In this document: positions 49,223 through 58,400 of the stretch, one piece after another
Numbering within the stretch: position 1 is the first letter of the stretch
How the letters are laid out: each line of letters begins with the position of its first letter
NCBI GenBank assembly: GCA_963204815.1
Contig: CAUJHQ010000105.1
Location: 1 to 64,000 of the forward strand
Direction of reading: 5' to 3'
From: Pseudomonadota bacterium
Lineage (GTDB): Bacteria > Pseudomonadota > Gammaproteobacteria > Burkholderiales > Burkholderiaceae_C
DNA length: 64,000 nt
Notes under the pieces: model-generated
Seen by the model: the letters and a program-made list of their open reading frames with translations, nothing else
The model's database searches: none
What the model was told of the DNA's origin: nothing
Program-made: the position numbers and the translations under genes

Positions 49223-52200
49223 ACGCGCCGGCCTACCGCATCGACGGCCGCGAGGTCGACGCCGCCGCGTTCTACGCCGCCGCCTGCGACCCGCGCCGCA
49301 GCGTCGTCGTCGAGGCCTGCGCCGGCGCCGGGAAGACCTGGATGCTGGTGTCGCGCATCGTGCGCGCGCTGCTCGACGGTGCCGAGCCGCAGCAGATCCT
49401 GGCGATCACGTTCACCCGCAAGGCGGCCGGTGAAATGCGCGCCCGGCTCGACGAATGGCTGGCCGGTTTCGCCGACCCGAAGACGACCGACGCCGAGCGC
49501 GCCACCGCGCTGCGCGACCGCGGCGCCGACGCCGCCACCGCCGCGCGCCTGGCGCCGGCGCTCGGCGCTTTGCACGGCCGCCTGCTCGCGGCCGGCCGCG
49601 CGGTCGAGGTGCGCACCTTCCACGGCTGGTTCGCGCAGCTCGTGTCGAACGCACCGCTGCCGCTGCTGGAACGCCTGGGCCTGCCGCCGGCGCCCGAGCT
49701 GGTCGAGGACACCGACGTGCTCAAGCCCGACCTGCTGCGCCGCTTCCACGCCACCGTCGACGCCGACCCCGCGCTGCGCGCCGACTACCTGGGCCTCGTG
49801 GGCGAGCACCGCCGTGGCACGCTGCTGGCGTGGCTGGACGCCGCCTGGCAGCGTGGCACCGAGATCGAATGCGCCAGCGCCGCCGGCACGCTCGAGGGGT
49901 CGGTGCCGCCGGCCGCCGCGCTGTGGCCCGAGTGCGCGGGTCTGGGCGCGCCGGACGAACTGCTGCTGCGCGCCCCGCTCGCCGACGAGCTCGACGCGCT
50001 GGCGCGCGCGCTCGGCGCCGAGAAAGGCAAGAAGGCGCAGGACGCCGCCGCAGGCCTGCGCCTTGCATTGGAGTCGACCGCGGCCGCGGCGCGCTTCGAG
50101 GCGGCGCTGGCCGCGCTGTTCACGAAAGGCGGCGAGCCGCGCAAGCAAATCGGCAGCACGCCGCTGCTCGAGCCCGTGCGCGACCGCCTGTTGCAGGTGC
50201 AGCGCATGCAGCGCCAGCACGACGCCCACCGCGACCACCTGCGCATGGCGCGGCTGGCACGCGTGCTGCTCGCCGAGTTCGCGGCGCTCAAGCGCCAGCG
50301 CGGTCTCGTCGACATGCCCGACCTCGAACGCGCCGCGCTCGCCATGCTGTCGGACAGCGAGGTTGCCGGCTGGGTGCAGGAGCGGCTGGACCAGCGCGTG
50401 CGCCACCTGCTGATCGACGAGTTCCAGGACACCAGCCCGTTGCAGTGGCAGGCCCTGCACGGCTGGCTCTCGTCGTACGCCGGCGCCGCGGTGGCGCCGG
50501 CGGTGTTCGTCGTCGGCGACCCCAAGCAGAGCATCTACCGCTTCCGCCGCGCCGAGCCGCGCGTGTTCGAGGCGGCGCGCCGCTTCGTCGCCGTCGGGCT
50601 GCACGGCGCGGTGCTGGAGTGCGACCACACGCGGCGCAACGCGCCGGCCGTGCTGGCGGCGCTGAATGCGGTGTTCGACGACGCGGCCGGCGTCGATGGC
50701 TGGGGTCCGTTCCGCGCCCACACCAGCGGCAGCGCGCTCGACGGCGCGGTGCGTGCGCTGCCCGGCGTCGCGCGCGAAGCGCTGGAGCGAAGCGGTCCGC
50801 GCGACGGTTGGCGCGATTCGCTCACCGTGCCGCGGCACGACGCCGAATTGCAGCGTCGCCGCCACGAAGCGGCGCGCGTGGCCGACGCCATCGCCGCGCT
50901 GCTGCAGGACGGCCTCGCGCCCGGCGAGGTGATGGTGCTGGCACGCAAGCGCAGCGTGCTCGCCACCGTGGCCGACGCGCTGGCGGCGCGCCACCTGCCG
51001 CACGTGATGCCCGAGCCGGTGGCGCTGGCCGAATCGCCCGAGGCGCTCGACCTCGCGGCGGTGCTCGACGTGCTCGCGTCGCCGGGCCACGACCTGTCGC
51101 TCGCGCGGGCGCTGAAGAGCCCGCTCTTCGGCGCCGACGACGCCGACCTGCTGTGGCTGGCGCGCGAGGCGCGTGCCCGCGGCCTGCCGTGGCGCGCCGC
51201 GCTCGACGCCGCCGAGGCCGCGCCCGGTGCCGCGCTGCCGCGCGCACGCCGCCTGCTCGCCGCGTGGAGCCTGCGGGCGCTGCAGCTGCCGCCGCACGAC
51301 CTGCTCGACCGCATCGTGCACGACGGCGACCTGCTGCCGCGCCTGGCCGCTGCCGTGCCGGCGGCGCGCCGGCATGCCGCACTGCACGCCGTTCAGGCCA
51401 CGCTGGCGGCGGCGCTCGACCTCGACGGCGGCCGCTACGCCAGCCTGTACGGCTTCGTGCGCGCGCTGAAGTCCGGCCGCCTGCGCGCGCCGGCCTCGGC
51501 GCCGGCCGACGCCGTGCAGCTGCTCACGGTTCACGGCGCCAAGGGGCTGGAAGCGCAGGCGGTCTTCGTCGTCGACGCCCACCCCGAGCGGCGGCCGTCC
51601 GAGGGCGCCACGCTGCTGATCGACTGGCCGGTCGACGCCGGAGCGCCCACCTGCGCTGCCTTCGTGCGCCAGGAATCGCGCGTGCCGCCGTCGCTGGAGA
51701 CGTTGCTGGCCACCGAGCAGGCCGCGCGCGCCCGCGAAGAACTCAACGGCCTGTACGTCGCGATGACCCGCGCGCAGCGCTGGCTGGTGTTCAGCCACAC
51801 GGAGCCGCGCGCCGCCGACCCCGGCCGCAGCTGGTGGCAGCGGGTGGCGGCCGTGGCAGCCCCGTGGGCGCCGGCGCCGGCCGTGCCGGTCGCGTCCGAT
51901 GCCGCCGCCCGCGTTGCGCTGCAGATGCCGCCGCGCCGCCCGCCACCGTCGCCCACGCCCGGCGGTGCTGACGACGCGGCCGCCGCGAACCTGGGCCGTG
52001 CGGTGCACCGCGCGCTGGAATGGCTGGGCCAGCCGGGCCGTGCGGCAGCGGCCGACGCCACACGGCAGGCCGTGCAGGCCGCCGCGCTCGCCTTCGGGGC
52101 CGACGCCGGCGCGGTCGGCAGCATCGTCCAGCGCGTGCTCGCCAGCGCCGCCTGCCGCCGCTTCTTCGACGCCGCCGCGCTGCGCTGGGCCGGCAACGAG

Positions 52201-52443
52201 GTGCCGCTGGCCGACGCCGACGGCGTGCTGCGGCTCGACCGCCTGGTGCACCTCGACGAAGCGGGCACGCCGACCTGGTGGGTGCTCGACTACAAGCTCG
52301 CCGCCGCCCCGGCCGCACTGGCGGCCTACCACGCGCAGATGGCGCGTTACGTCGCCGCGGTGCGGGCGGCGCAGCCCGGCGAGGCGGTGCGCGGCGGCTT
52401 CATCACCGGCACCGGCGCTTTCGTGGAGTTCACCCCGAACTGA
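49219..52443 (+). CDS. AddA/RecB-like UvrD-family helicase-nuclease
   Basis: A 1074-residue SF1A helicase. It has Walker [10 protein letters not shown] near residue 34, motif Ia F-T-R-K-A-A-G-E-M, Walker [10 protein letters not shown] near residue 397, motif [16 protein letters not shown] near residue 435, motif [10 protein letters not shown] near residue 777, and motif [10 protein letters not shown] near residue 850. A C-terminal PD-(D/E)XK nuclease domain is present (L-D-R-L-V near residue 1005, V-L-D-Y-K-L near residue 1023). It overlaps the AddB-like gene by four bases. It unwinds and resects broken DNA ends. Confidence 0.93.
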   Translation: MNAPAYRIDGREVDAAAFYAAACDPRRSVVVEACAGAGKTWMLVSRIVRALLDGAEPQQILAITFTRKAAGEMRARLDEWLAGFADPKTTDAERATALRDRGADAATAARLAPALGALHGRLLAAGRAVEVRTFHGWFAQLVSNAPLPLLERLGLPPAPELVEDTDVLKPDLLRRFHATVDADPALRADYLGLVGEHRRGTLLAWLDAAWQRGTEIECASAAGTLEGSVPPAAALWPECAGLGAPDELLLRAPLADELDALARALGAEKGKKAQDAAAGLRLALESTAAAARFEAALAALFTKGGEPRKQIGSTPLLEPVRDRLLQVQRMQRQHDAHRDHLRMARLARVLLAEFAALKRQRGLVDMPDLERAALAMLSDSEVAGWVQERLDQRVRHLLIDEFQDTSPLQWQALHGWLSSYAGAAVAPAVFVVGDPKQSIYRFRRAEPRVFEAARRFVAVGLHGAVLECDHTRRNAPAVLAALNAVFDDAAGVDGWGPFRAHTSGSALDGAVRALPGVAREALERSGPRDGWRDSLTVPRHDAELQRRRHEAARVADAIAALLQDGLAPGEVMVLARKRSVLATVADALAARHLPHVMPEPVALAESPEALDLAAVLDVLASPGHDLSLARALKSPLFGADDADLLWLAREARARGLPWRAALDAAEAAPGAALPRARRLLAAWSLRALQLPPHDLLDRIVHDGDLLPRLAAAVPAARRHAALHAVQATLAAALDLDGGRYASLYGFVRALKSGRLRAPASAPADAVQLLTVHGAKGLEAQAVFVVDAHPERRPSEGATLLIDWPVDAGAPTCAAFVRQESRVPPSLETLLATEQAARAREELNGLYVAMTRAQRWLVFSHTEPRAADPGRSWWQRVAAVAAPWAPAPAVPVASDAAARVALQMPPRRPPPSPTPGGADDAAAANLGRAVHRALEWLGQPGRAAAADATRQAVQAAALAFGADAGAVGSIVQRVLASAACRRFFDAAALRWAGNEVPLADADGVLRLDRLVHLDEAGTPTWWVLDYKLAAAPAALAAYHAQMARYVAAVRAAQPGEAVRGGFITGTGAFVEFTPN

Positions 52444-52506
52444 GGCGGCTTTTCAGGTCTGATCACCGTTTTGCCCGCCGGCGAGCCGCGGTTCAATCGA
52501 GCCGCT

Positions 52507-54348
52507 ATGCCGCCCCACGCCGCATCCGACAAGCCCGAACCGGCGCGCGCCTCCGCGGTGCGCATGTTCGGCCGCTGGCAACTGCTGCGGCTGCTGGGCA
52601 AGAGCGACCGCACGATGGCCTGGGCGGTCGCCCAGCCCGGCACCGACCATGAGCTGATGCTGGTGCTGCCACGCAACCAGCCGATCGGCAGCGCCCCGCT
52701 CGACCGCTGGATGCAGGCGGTGCAGCGCGGCGCGCGCCTGAACCACCCGCATCTCGCGCCCGCCGCCGAGATCGGCGTGCAGGACGGCTGGCCCTACGCC
52801 GCCTACGACCTGCAGGACGCCGCCACGCTGGCCGACCGCATTCCTGCGCAGGGCCTGCCCGGCACCGAGGTCGCGGCGCTCGCGCTGCAGGCGCTGCAGG
52901 GCCTGGCCTTCGCGCACGAGGGCGGTGTCGCCCACCACGACCTGCAGACCTGGCACCTGCTGGTCGACGACCGCGGCGGCGTGCGCCTGGTCGGCTTGGA
53001 AGTGGCGGCCGAGGCGCTGGCCAACGACGATTCCGGGCTCGACCCCGGCACGCTGCGCGCCCAGCGCAGCGCCGCCGAACGCGACGTGCTGGCGCTCGGC
53101 GTGGTGCTGCACCACACGCTCGCCGGCCAGCCGGCGCTGGACCAGGCCGACACCGGCCGCGTCATCGCGCGGCTGCCGCCCGCCGGCCGCGACATCGTGC
53201 GCCTGCCCTGGAGCACCGGGCAGCCGGTGGCCGAGGCCTTGCGCGCCATCGTCAACCGCAGCACCGACCGCCAGGAGCGCCAGCGATACCGCAACGCCCG
53301 CACGCTGGGCCGCGCGCTCGAAGGCTGGCTGAAGGCCGAGACCGACAGCCAGAGCGGCCCGCTCGCGCTGCTCGCCGACCGCCTGCGCGCGGCCGGCGTG
53401 CTGCCGGCGCTGCCCGGCGCGCAGGCGCAGGCGAGCCGGCTGGCGTCGATGGAGAAGGAACGCACCAACGAGCTCGCCGAGGTCGTGCTGCAGGACCCGG
53501 CGCTCGCCTTCGAGCTGCTGCGCATGGTCAACACCGCCCAGGTGCGTGGCGCGCAGGTCGCCGGCAGCGGCCCGGTGCTGACCGTGCGCCGCGCCATCGC
53601 GATGGTCGGCCTGGACGGCGTGCGCCGTGCCGCCAACGTGCTGCGTCCGTGGCCGGGTCCGCTGGACGCGGCCGGCGCGGCTTCGCTCGAACGCCTCATC
53701 GGCCGCGTCAAGCGCGCCGGCAGCGTGGCGCTGGCGCTGCGGCCGGCGGGCTACGACGGCGAGGTCGTCTACCTCATCGCCTTGCTGCAGAACCTGGGCC
53801 GGCTCGTCGTGCAGTACCACTTCGCCGACGAGGCCGCACAGATCCGCCGCCTGATGCTGCCGGCGCCCGCCGACAAGGCCGGCGAGCCCGACGAACCCGG
53901 CATGAGCGAGGAGGCCGCGGCCTTCGCCGTGCTGGGCGCCGGCATCGAAGCGATCGGCGCCGCCGTCGCCCGCCACTGGGGGCTGGACGAGAGCGTGCTG
54001 CACATGGTGCGCCGCCATCCGCTGGGCGCGCCGATCCACACGCCCGACAACGACGACGAGATGCTGCGCGTGGTGGCGAGCGCCGCCAACGAGACGATCG
54101 ATGCGCTCGCGCTGCCGGCCGCGCAGGTCAACCACGGCCTGCACCGCGTGGTGCAGCGCTACGCCCGCGTGCTCGAGATCACCGCCAAGGACCTGCAGGA
54201 AGCGCTGCAGGGCGGGCCTTCGCACACGCCGCCGACGCTGGCGCCGCAGACCGCACCGCCACGCGCGCCCGAGGCGCCGGCGGGCGTGCCGGTGGCGCCG
54301 GTGCCCGGCGGGCTGCGCGCCGCCGCCGCCGCGCGCGCGGCCCGATGA
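52507..54348 (+). CDS. Pseudokinase-HDOD domain protein
   Basis: A 613-residue two-domain protein. Residues 20-280 follow a Ser/Thr kinase fold, but the key positions are lost: no G-x-G-x-x-G loop, the V-A-V-K lysine is missing (M-L-V-L-P), H-R-D-L-K-P-x-N is H-H-D-L-Q-T-W-H, and D-F-G is G-L-E. Residues 300-560 form an HDOD domain (L-P-A-L-P, then V-V-L-Q-D-P-A-L-A-F-E-L-L-R-M-V-N and Q-N-L-G-R-L-V-V). A Pro/Ala tail ends it. Its stop overlaps the next gene, an active kinase-HDOD-GAF protein, so the pair is co-expressed. I infer a regulatory scaffold for its partner; no experimental role is known to me. Confidence 0.85.
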   Translation: MPPHAASDKPEPARASAVRMFGRWQLLRLLGKSDRTMAWAVAQPGTDHELMLVLPRNQPIGSAPLDRWMQAVQRGARLNHPHLAPAAEIGVQDGWPYAAYDLQDAATLADRIPAQGLPGTEVAALALQALQGLAFAHEGGVAHHDLQTWHLLVDDRGGVRLVGLEVAAEALANDDSGLDPGTLRAQRSAAERDVLALGVVLHHTLAGQPALDQADTGRVIARLPPAGRDIVRLPWSTGQPVAEALRAIVNRSTDRQERQRYRNARTLGRALEGWLKAETDSQSGPLALLADRLRAAGVLPALPGAQAQASRLASMEKERTNELAEVVLQDPALAFELLRMVNTAQVRGAQVAGSGPVLTVRRAIAMVGLDGVRRAANVLRPWPGPLDAAGAASLERLIGRVKRAGSVALALRPAGYDGEVVYLIALLQNLGRLVVQYHFADEAAQIRRLMLPAPADKAGEPDEPGMSEEAAAFAVLGAGIEAIGAAVARHWGLDESVLHMVRRHPLGAPIHTPDNDDEMLRVVASAANETIDALALPAAQVNHGLHRVVQRYARVLEITAKDLQEALQGGPSHTPPTLAPQTAPPRAPEAPAGVPVAPVPGGLRAAAAARAAR

Positions 54349-56732
54349 GCGCCGTCGCCTCGCGCCGGCTCGGCCGCTTCGAGCTGCGGCGCGAGCTCGG
54401 CCGCGGCGCGCAGGCCAGCGTGTGGCTGGCCTACGACCCGCGGCTCGAGCGCGAGGTCGCCGTCAAACTGCTGCTCGACCCCGGCGCGTGGGCAGCGGCC
54501 GGCTGGCTCGACGAGGCGCGCGCCGTCAGCCGCCTCACGCACCCGAACATCGTGCCGGTCTTCGAGGCCGACGACGGCGGCGGCCGGCCCTACCTCGTCT
54601 TCGAATACGTCGAGGGCCCGACGCTCGCGGAGGCCATGCGCGGCCGCGGCGCCTGGCCGCCCCACGAGGCGGCAACGCTGATGCTGGAGGTGCTGGACGC
54701 GCTCGGCGCCGCGCACGCGCAGGGGCTGGTCCACCGCGACCTGAAGCCCTCGAACATCCTCATCGGCAAGGACGGCCGGGCGCGCGTGATGGACTTCGGC
54801 ATCGCCGCCCGCGTGGCCGGCCGCGGCGACGCGAGCGACGGCCGCATCGTCGGCACGCCGGGCTACATCTCGCCGGAGGCGGCGCGCGGCGCGGCGCCGG
54901 TGCCGGCGATGGACGTCTTCTCCGCCGGCGTGCTGCTCGCCGAGCTGCTGTGCGGCCAGCGCCTGCTGCGCGAGAGCGACCCGATGCGCGCCGTGCAGCG
55001 CGTGCAGCGCGAAGACCTGCGCCTGCCGCCGACGCCCGGCGTCGACGGCCAGCTGCAGGCCGTGGTGCAGCGCGCGCTGGTGCGCGACGCCGCGCTGCGC
55101 TTCGACAGCGCTTCGTCGATGCGCGCCGCGCTGCTGGCCTGGGCGCAGCCCGGCGCCGGCGATGCGCGTGCCGAGCCCGGCAGCGGCCACGGCACGCTCG
55201 ACTTCCTGCTGCGCCGCATGCGGCTGAAGGGCGACTTCCCGGCACTGTCGGAGTCGGTGGCGCGCATCCAGCGCGTGGCGGCGTCGGAGACCGAGAGCCT
55301 CGCCAGCCTGTCGTCCGAGATCCTGAAGGACGTGGCGCTGACGCAGAAGCTGCTGCGCATGGTCAACAGCGCGCACTTCAGCACCGCCGGCGGGCCGGTG
55401 AGCACGATTTCGCGCGCCGTCGCGCTGGTCGGCTTCGCCGGCATCCGCAACATGGCGCTGTCGCTGCTGCTGCTGGAGCACATGCAGGACAAGGGCCACG
55501 CTTCGCAGTTGAAGGAGGCGTTCGTGCACGCGTTGCTCGCCGGCCAGGTGGCGGGCGGCATGACGAAGGACGCGCGCGAGAGCGAGGAGGTCTTCCTCGG
55601 CTCGATGTTCCAGAACCTCGGCCGCCTGCTGACGCGCTACTACTTCGCCGAGGAATCGCAGCAGATCGAGCGCCAGCTCGGCCCCACCGCCGGCATCGCC
55701 GAGCAGGAACGGGTGGCGATGCAGGTGCTGGGCATCGGCTTCGAGGAACTGGGCGTCGGCGTCGCGCGCAGCTGGGGCCTGCCCGAAAACCTGCTGCGCA
55801 CGATGCGCGCGCCCACCGGCGAGCCGCCGTCGCGCGCGCTCGACGCCGCCGAGCGGCCGCGCTGGCTGGGCCGCGCCGGCAACGAATTCGCCGCCGCGAT
55901 GCTGACCGAGGAGGGCGAGGCGCTGGAACGCCGGCTGTCGACGATCGCCGCGCGCCACGCCGCCGCGCTCGGACTGGCGCCGGCGGCGATGCTGGCGGCG
56001 GCGCGCCACGCGCGCGACAGCATCGGCCCGCTGCTCACCGCGATGGGCCTGCAGCTCGCCCCGGGGCGCGCGCGCAAGGCGCTGCAGCCGGAACCCGCGG
56101 CGCCACTGGACGACACGCTGAGCCCGCACCGCCTGCAGGCGACCGAGATCGGCGACGGCGCGACGCTGCGGCTCGACGCCCCGGTCGCCGCCGTGCCGCC
56201 GGCGCCGCCGATGGCCGAGCTGCTGGCCGCCGGCATCCAGGACATCACCAACACGATGGTCGCCGACGACTTCAAGCTCAACGAAGTGCTGCGCATGGTG
56301 CTGGAGACGATGTTCCGCGCGCTGTCCTTCCGCCGCGTCGTCTTCTGCCTGCGCGACCCGAAGACCGAGACGCTGACGGGGCGCTTCGGCCTCGGCGACG
56401 GCGTCGAGGCGGCGAGCCGCGCCTTCAAGGTGCCGCTGCGGCCGGGGCCCGATCCGGACCTCTTCAGCGCCGTCTGCAGCAAGGGCGCCGACACGCTGAT
56501 CGCCGACGCCACCGCCGCCAACATCGCCGCCCGGCTGCCCGCCTGGTACCGGCAGGCGATCGCGGCGCCGGCCTTCCTGCTGCTGCCGCTGTCGATGAAG
56601 GGCGCGCCATTCGGCCTGATCTACGCCGACAAGGCGGAGGCGGGCGGCATCGCGCTGGGGGAGAAGGAACTGTCGCTGCTGCGCACGCTGCGCAACCAGG
56701 CCGTGATGGCCTTCCGGCAGCGCGGCGGTTGA
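54345..56732 (+). CDS. Ser/Thr protein kinase with HDOD and GAF domains
   Basis: A 795-residue protein. The kinase domain (about 11-262) is intact: G-R-G-A-Q-A-S-V loop at 19-26, K41, E57 in the C helix, H130-R-D-L-K-P-S-N137, D150-F-G, and G-T-P-G-Y-I-S-P-E. The HDOD domain (about 290-540) has D-F-P-A-L-S-E-S, I-L-K-D-V-A-L-T-Q-K-L-L-R-M-V-N-S and Q-N-L-G-R-L-L. A GAF-like domain fills the last 130 residues. No membrane helix is seen. HDOD domains act in signalling networks, sometimes with cyclic-di-GMP or motility systems. The kinase may be regulated by GAF ligand binding and by the upstream pseudokinase; its targets are unknown. Confidence 0.9.
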   Translation: MSAVASRRLGRFELRRELGRGAQASVWLAYDPRLEREVAVKLLLDPGAWAAAGWLDEARAVSRLTHPNIVPVFEADDGGGRPYLVFEYVEGPTLAEAMRGRGAWPPHEAATLMLEVLDALGAAHAQGLVHRDLKPSNILIGKDGRARVMDFGIAARVAGRGDASDGRIVGTPGYISPEAARGAAPVPAMDVFSAGVLLAELLCGQRLLRESDPMRAVQRVQREDLRLPPTPGVDGQLQAVVQRALVRDAALRFDSASSMRAALLAWAQPGAGDARAEPGSGHGTLDFLLRRMRLKGDFPALSESVARIQRVAASETESLASLSSEILKDVALTQKLLRMVNSAHFSTAGGPVSTISRAVALVGFAGIRNMALSLLLLEHMQDKGHASQLKEAFVHALLAGQVAGGMTKDARESEEVFLGSMFQNLGRLLTRYYFAEESQQIERQLGPTAGIAEQERVAMQVLGIGFEELGVGVARSWGLPENLLRTMRAPTGEPPSRALDAAERPRWLGRAGNEFAAAMLTEEGEALERRLSTIAARHAAALGLAPAAMLAAARHARDSIGPLLTAMGLQLAPGRARKALQPEPAAPLDDTLSPHRLQATEIGDGATLRLDAPVAAVPPAPPMAELLAAGIQDITNTMVADDFKLNEVLRMVLETMFRALSFRRVVFCLRDPKTETLTGRFGLGDGVEAASRAFKVPLRPGPDPDLFSAVCSKGADTLIADATAANIAARLPAWYRQAIAAPAFLLLPLSMKGAPFGLIYADKAEAGGIALGEKELSLLRTLRNQAVMAFRQRGG

Positions 56733-56754
56733 CGGCGCGCGGCGGTGGGTGAAG

Positions 56755-56855
56755 GGTGCCGAGCCTTACCCCCGGCACTGGTCGCAACGCTTAGGGCTGC
56801 TTGGTTCCCCACCTGACCCGGTTGGGCGCGCTTCCATGCGGGGAGGCCCGGCACC
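56755..56855 (-). ncRNA. ffs: 4.5S RNA (small signal recognition particle RNA)
   Basis: Read on the minus strand, the ends pair as GGTGCCGGGCCT with AGGCTCGGCACC over 12 positions. The apex carries GTCAGGT, a GGAA tetraloop closed by GG/CC, and AAGCAGCC, the conserved SRP domain IV (E. coli has CC/GG at the closing pairs, a compensated swap). The RNA of about 101 nt binds Ffh to target membrane proteins. TAGAAT at 56865-56860 on the same strand is a likely -10 just upstream; exact ends are estimated from the stem. It lies downstream of the cardiolipin-synthase-like gene. Confidence 0.95.
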
Positions 56856-56859
56856 CCGG

Positions 56860-56865
56860 ATTCTA
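56860..56865 (-). promoter_or_regulatory. -10 element of the 4.5S RNA gene
   Basis: TAGAAT on the minus strand (5 of 6) sits about 5 nt upstream of the predicted RNA 5' end, between the cls-like stop and ffs. No clear -35 was found. Confidence 0.5.
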
Positions 56866-56888
56866 GGCGACAACCGGGGCCAGGCCGG

Positions 56889-58397
56889 TCACAGCAGTTC
56901 GTCGGGGACCAGCCAGGACAGCAGCCACAGCCGCAGCCGCGCCCACCAGGGCGGCGCCGGCTCGTCGTCGCGCCGCTCGGCGTGGCCGGCGTCGTCGGGG
57001 GCGACCCACTGCAGCCGCTCGCCGTCGGCGGCAAGGTGCACCTCGTACAGGCCGCCGGCGCGCGCCGGCTGCAGCTGGCGCAGCACCTCGCGCGTGAGCT
57101 CCGGGCTGTCGATGGACAGCGCGAGCTCGGTGTTGGTGTTGACCGAGCGCGGGTCCAGGTTCATCGAGCCGACGAGCAGCCGCCGCTCGTCCACGAAGGC
57201 AATCTTCGCGTGCAGGCGCCCCGGTGAGCCGGCGCCCACGCGACGCTCCATGCGCTCGGCCGACAGCTCGAAGAGGCGGATGCCCGAACGCAGCAGCGCC
57301 GTGCGCTTGCGCCCGTAGGCGGCCTGCACGAGCGGTTCGTCGCTGGCGTCGAGCGCGTTCGTGATGACCTGGATCTCGACGCCGCGCGCACGCGCCGCGC
57401 GCAGGCGTTCGATGCCGGCGTCGCTGGGCACGAAGTAGGGCGACACGACGACCACGCGCGAGCGCGCCTCGCCGAGCAGCCGCGCCACCGGCAGGCGCTC
57501 CTGGGCGCGCCGCACGCCGGCGGTCTTGTCGGGGCTGTCGAAGAACACCTCCACCGGGGCCGGCACCAGCGGGCCGGGCGTGCCGGCGCCGGGGTGCGCG
57601 GGCGCCGCCGTCTCGCCCGGTTCGGGTGCGGCCAGCCGCGCAAAGCTGGCGCGGCGGTTCTCGTCGTCGAGGCCGTTGTCGGCAAGGGCCTGGATCGGCA
57701 CCGCGAATGGGCTGTTCCAGTAGGCGTCGAAGTGCCCGCCCAGCTCGGCGGCGACGGGGCCGGCGGCGAGCACGTCGAAGTCGATGAAGTTGGCCTCGTC
57801 GTGGCGCAGGAAGTAGGCGTCGGCGAGGTTGCGGCCGCCGACGATCGCGACGCGTCCGTCGGCAACGAAGAGCTTGTTGTGCATGCGCCGGTTCAGGCGC
57901 TCGAAGTGGCCGATGGCGCCAAGCGCGCGCAGCGCCCAGCTCTCGCGGCCGGCGGGGAAGGGGTTGTACAGCCGCACTTCCAGGTTGGCGTGCGCCGCCA
58001 GCCCGAGCAGCAGGCCGGTGAGGCCGACGGTGTGCATGTCGTCGACCAGCAGGCGCACGCGCACGCCGCGCGCGGCGGCGTCGCGCAGCGCCCGCATCAC
58101 CTGCCGGCCGGTGGCGTCGTCGCCGAGGATGTAGGTCTGCAGGTCGAGGCCGACCTCGGCGCGCTCGATCAGGTTCAGGCGTGCCGCCAGCGCATCCTGC
58201 GACGCCAGCAGCGGCCGGAACGCAGAACCCTCCGCCGGCAGGCCGGCGGCGCTGGACAGGCGGGCGAGGGCGCCATCGGCCGGCGCGACCCGCAGCGTCG
58301 ACGGCGGCCCGGCGGGTGCCTCGGGCACGGCCGCGCAGCCGACCAGCAGCGCCGCCCACGCTGCCGCGGCCAGGGCCGCGAAGCGGCGCACGCGCAC
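56889..58397 (-). CDS. Phospholipase D / cardiolipin synthase-like lipoprotein
   Basis: A 502-residue exported protein. A signal peptide ends with a lipobox V-G-C near residue 21, so it should be lipid-anchored. Two HKD motifs are present: H-N-K-L-F-V-A-D-G-R near residue 172 and H-A-K-I-A-F-V-D-E-R near residue 395, each followed by a G-G-R-N or G-S-M-N segment. Enzymes of this class join or hydrolyse phospholipids; ClsC-type synthases have similar layout. GTG 58397 lies 3 nt after the purM-like stop with overlap-like spacing, implying one operon. A hydrophobic C-terminus (W-L-L-S-W-L-V) may touch the membrane. Confidence 0.87.
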   Translation of the reverse strand: MRVRRFAALAAAAWAALLVGCAAVPEAPAGPPSTLRVAPADGALARLSSAAGLPAEGSAFRPLLASQDALAARLNLIERAEVGLDLQTYILGDDATGRQVMRALRDAAARGVRVRLLVDDMHTVGLTGLLLGLAAHANLEVRLYNPFPAGRESWALRALGAIGHFERLNRRMHNKLFVADGRVAIVGGRNLADAYFLRHDEANFIDFDVLAAGPVAAELGGHFDAYWNSPFAVPIQALADNGLDDENRRASFARLAAPEPGETAAPAHPGAGTPGPLVPAPVEVFFDSPDKTAGVRRAQERLPVARLLGEARSRVVVVSPYFVPSDAGIERLRAARARGVEIQVITNALDASDEPLVQAAYGRKRTALLRSGIRLFELSAERMERRVGAGSPGRLHAKIAFVDERRLLVGSMNLDPRSVNTNTELALSIDSPELTREVLRQLQPARAGGLYEVHLAADGERLQWVAPDDAGHAERRDDEPAPPWWARLRLWLLSWLVPDELL

Positions 58398-58400
58398 GGC

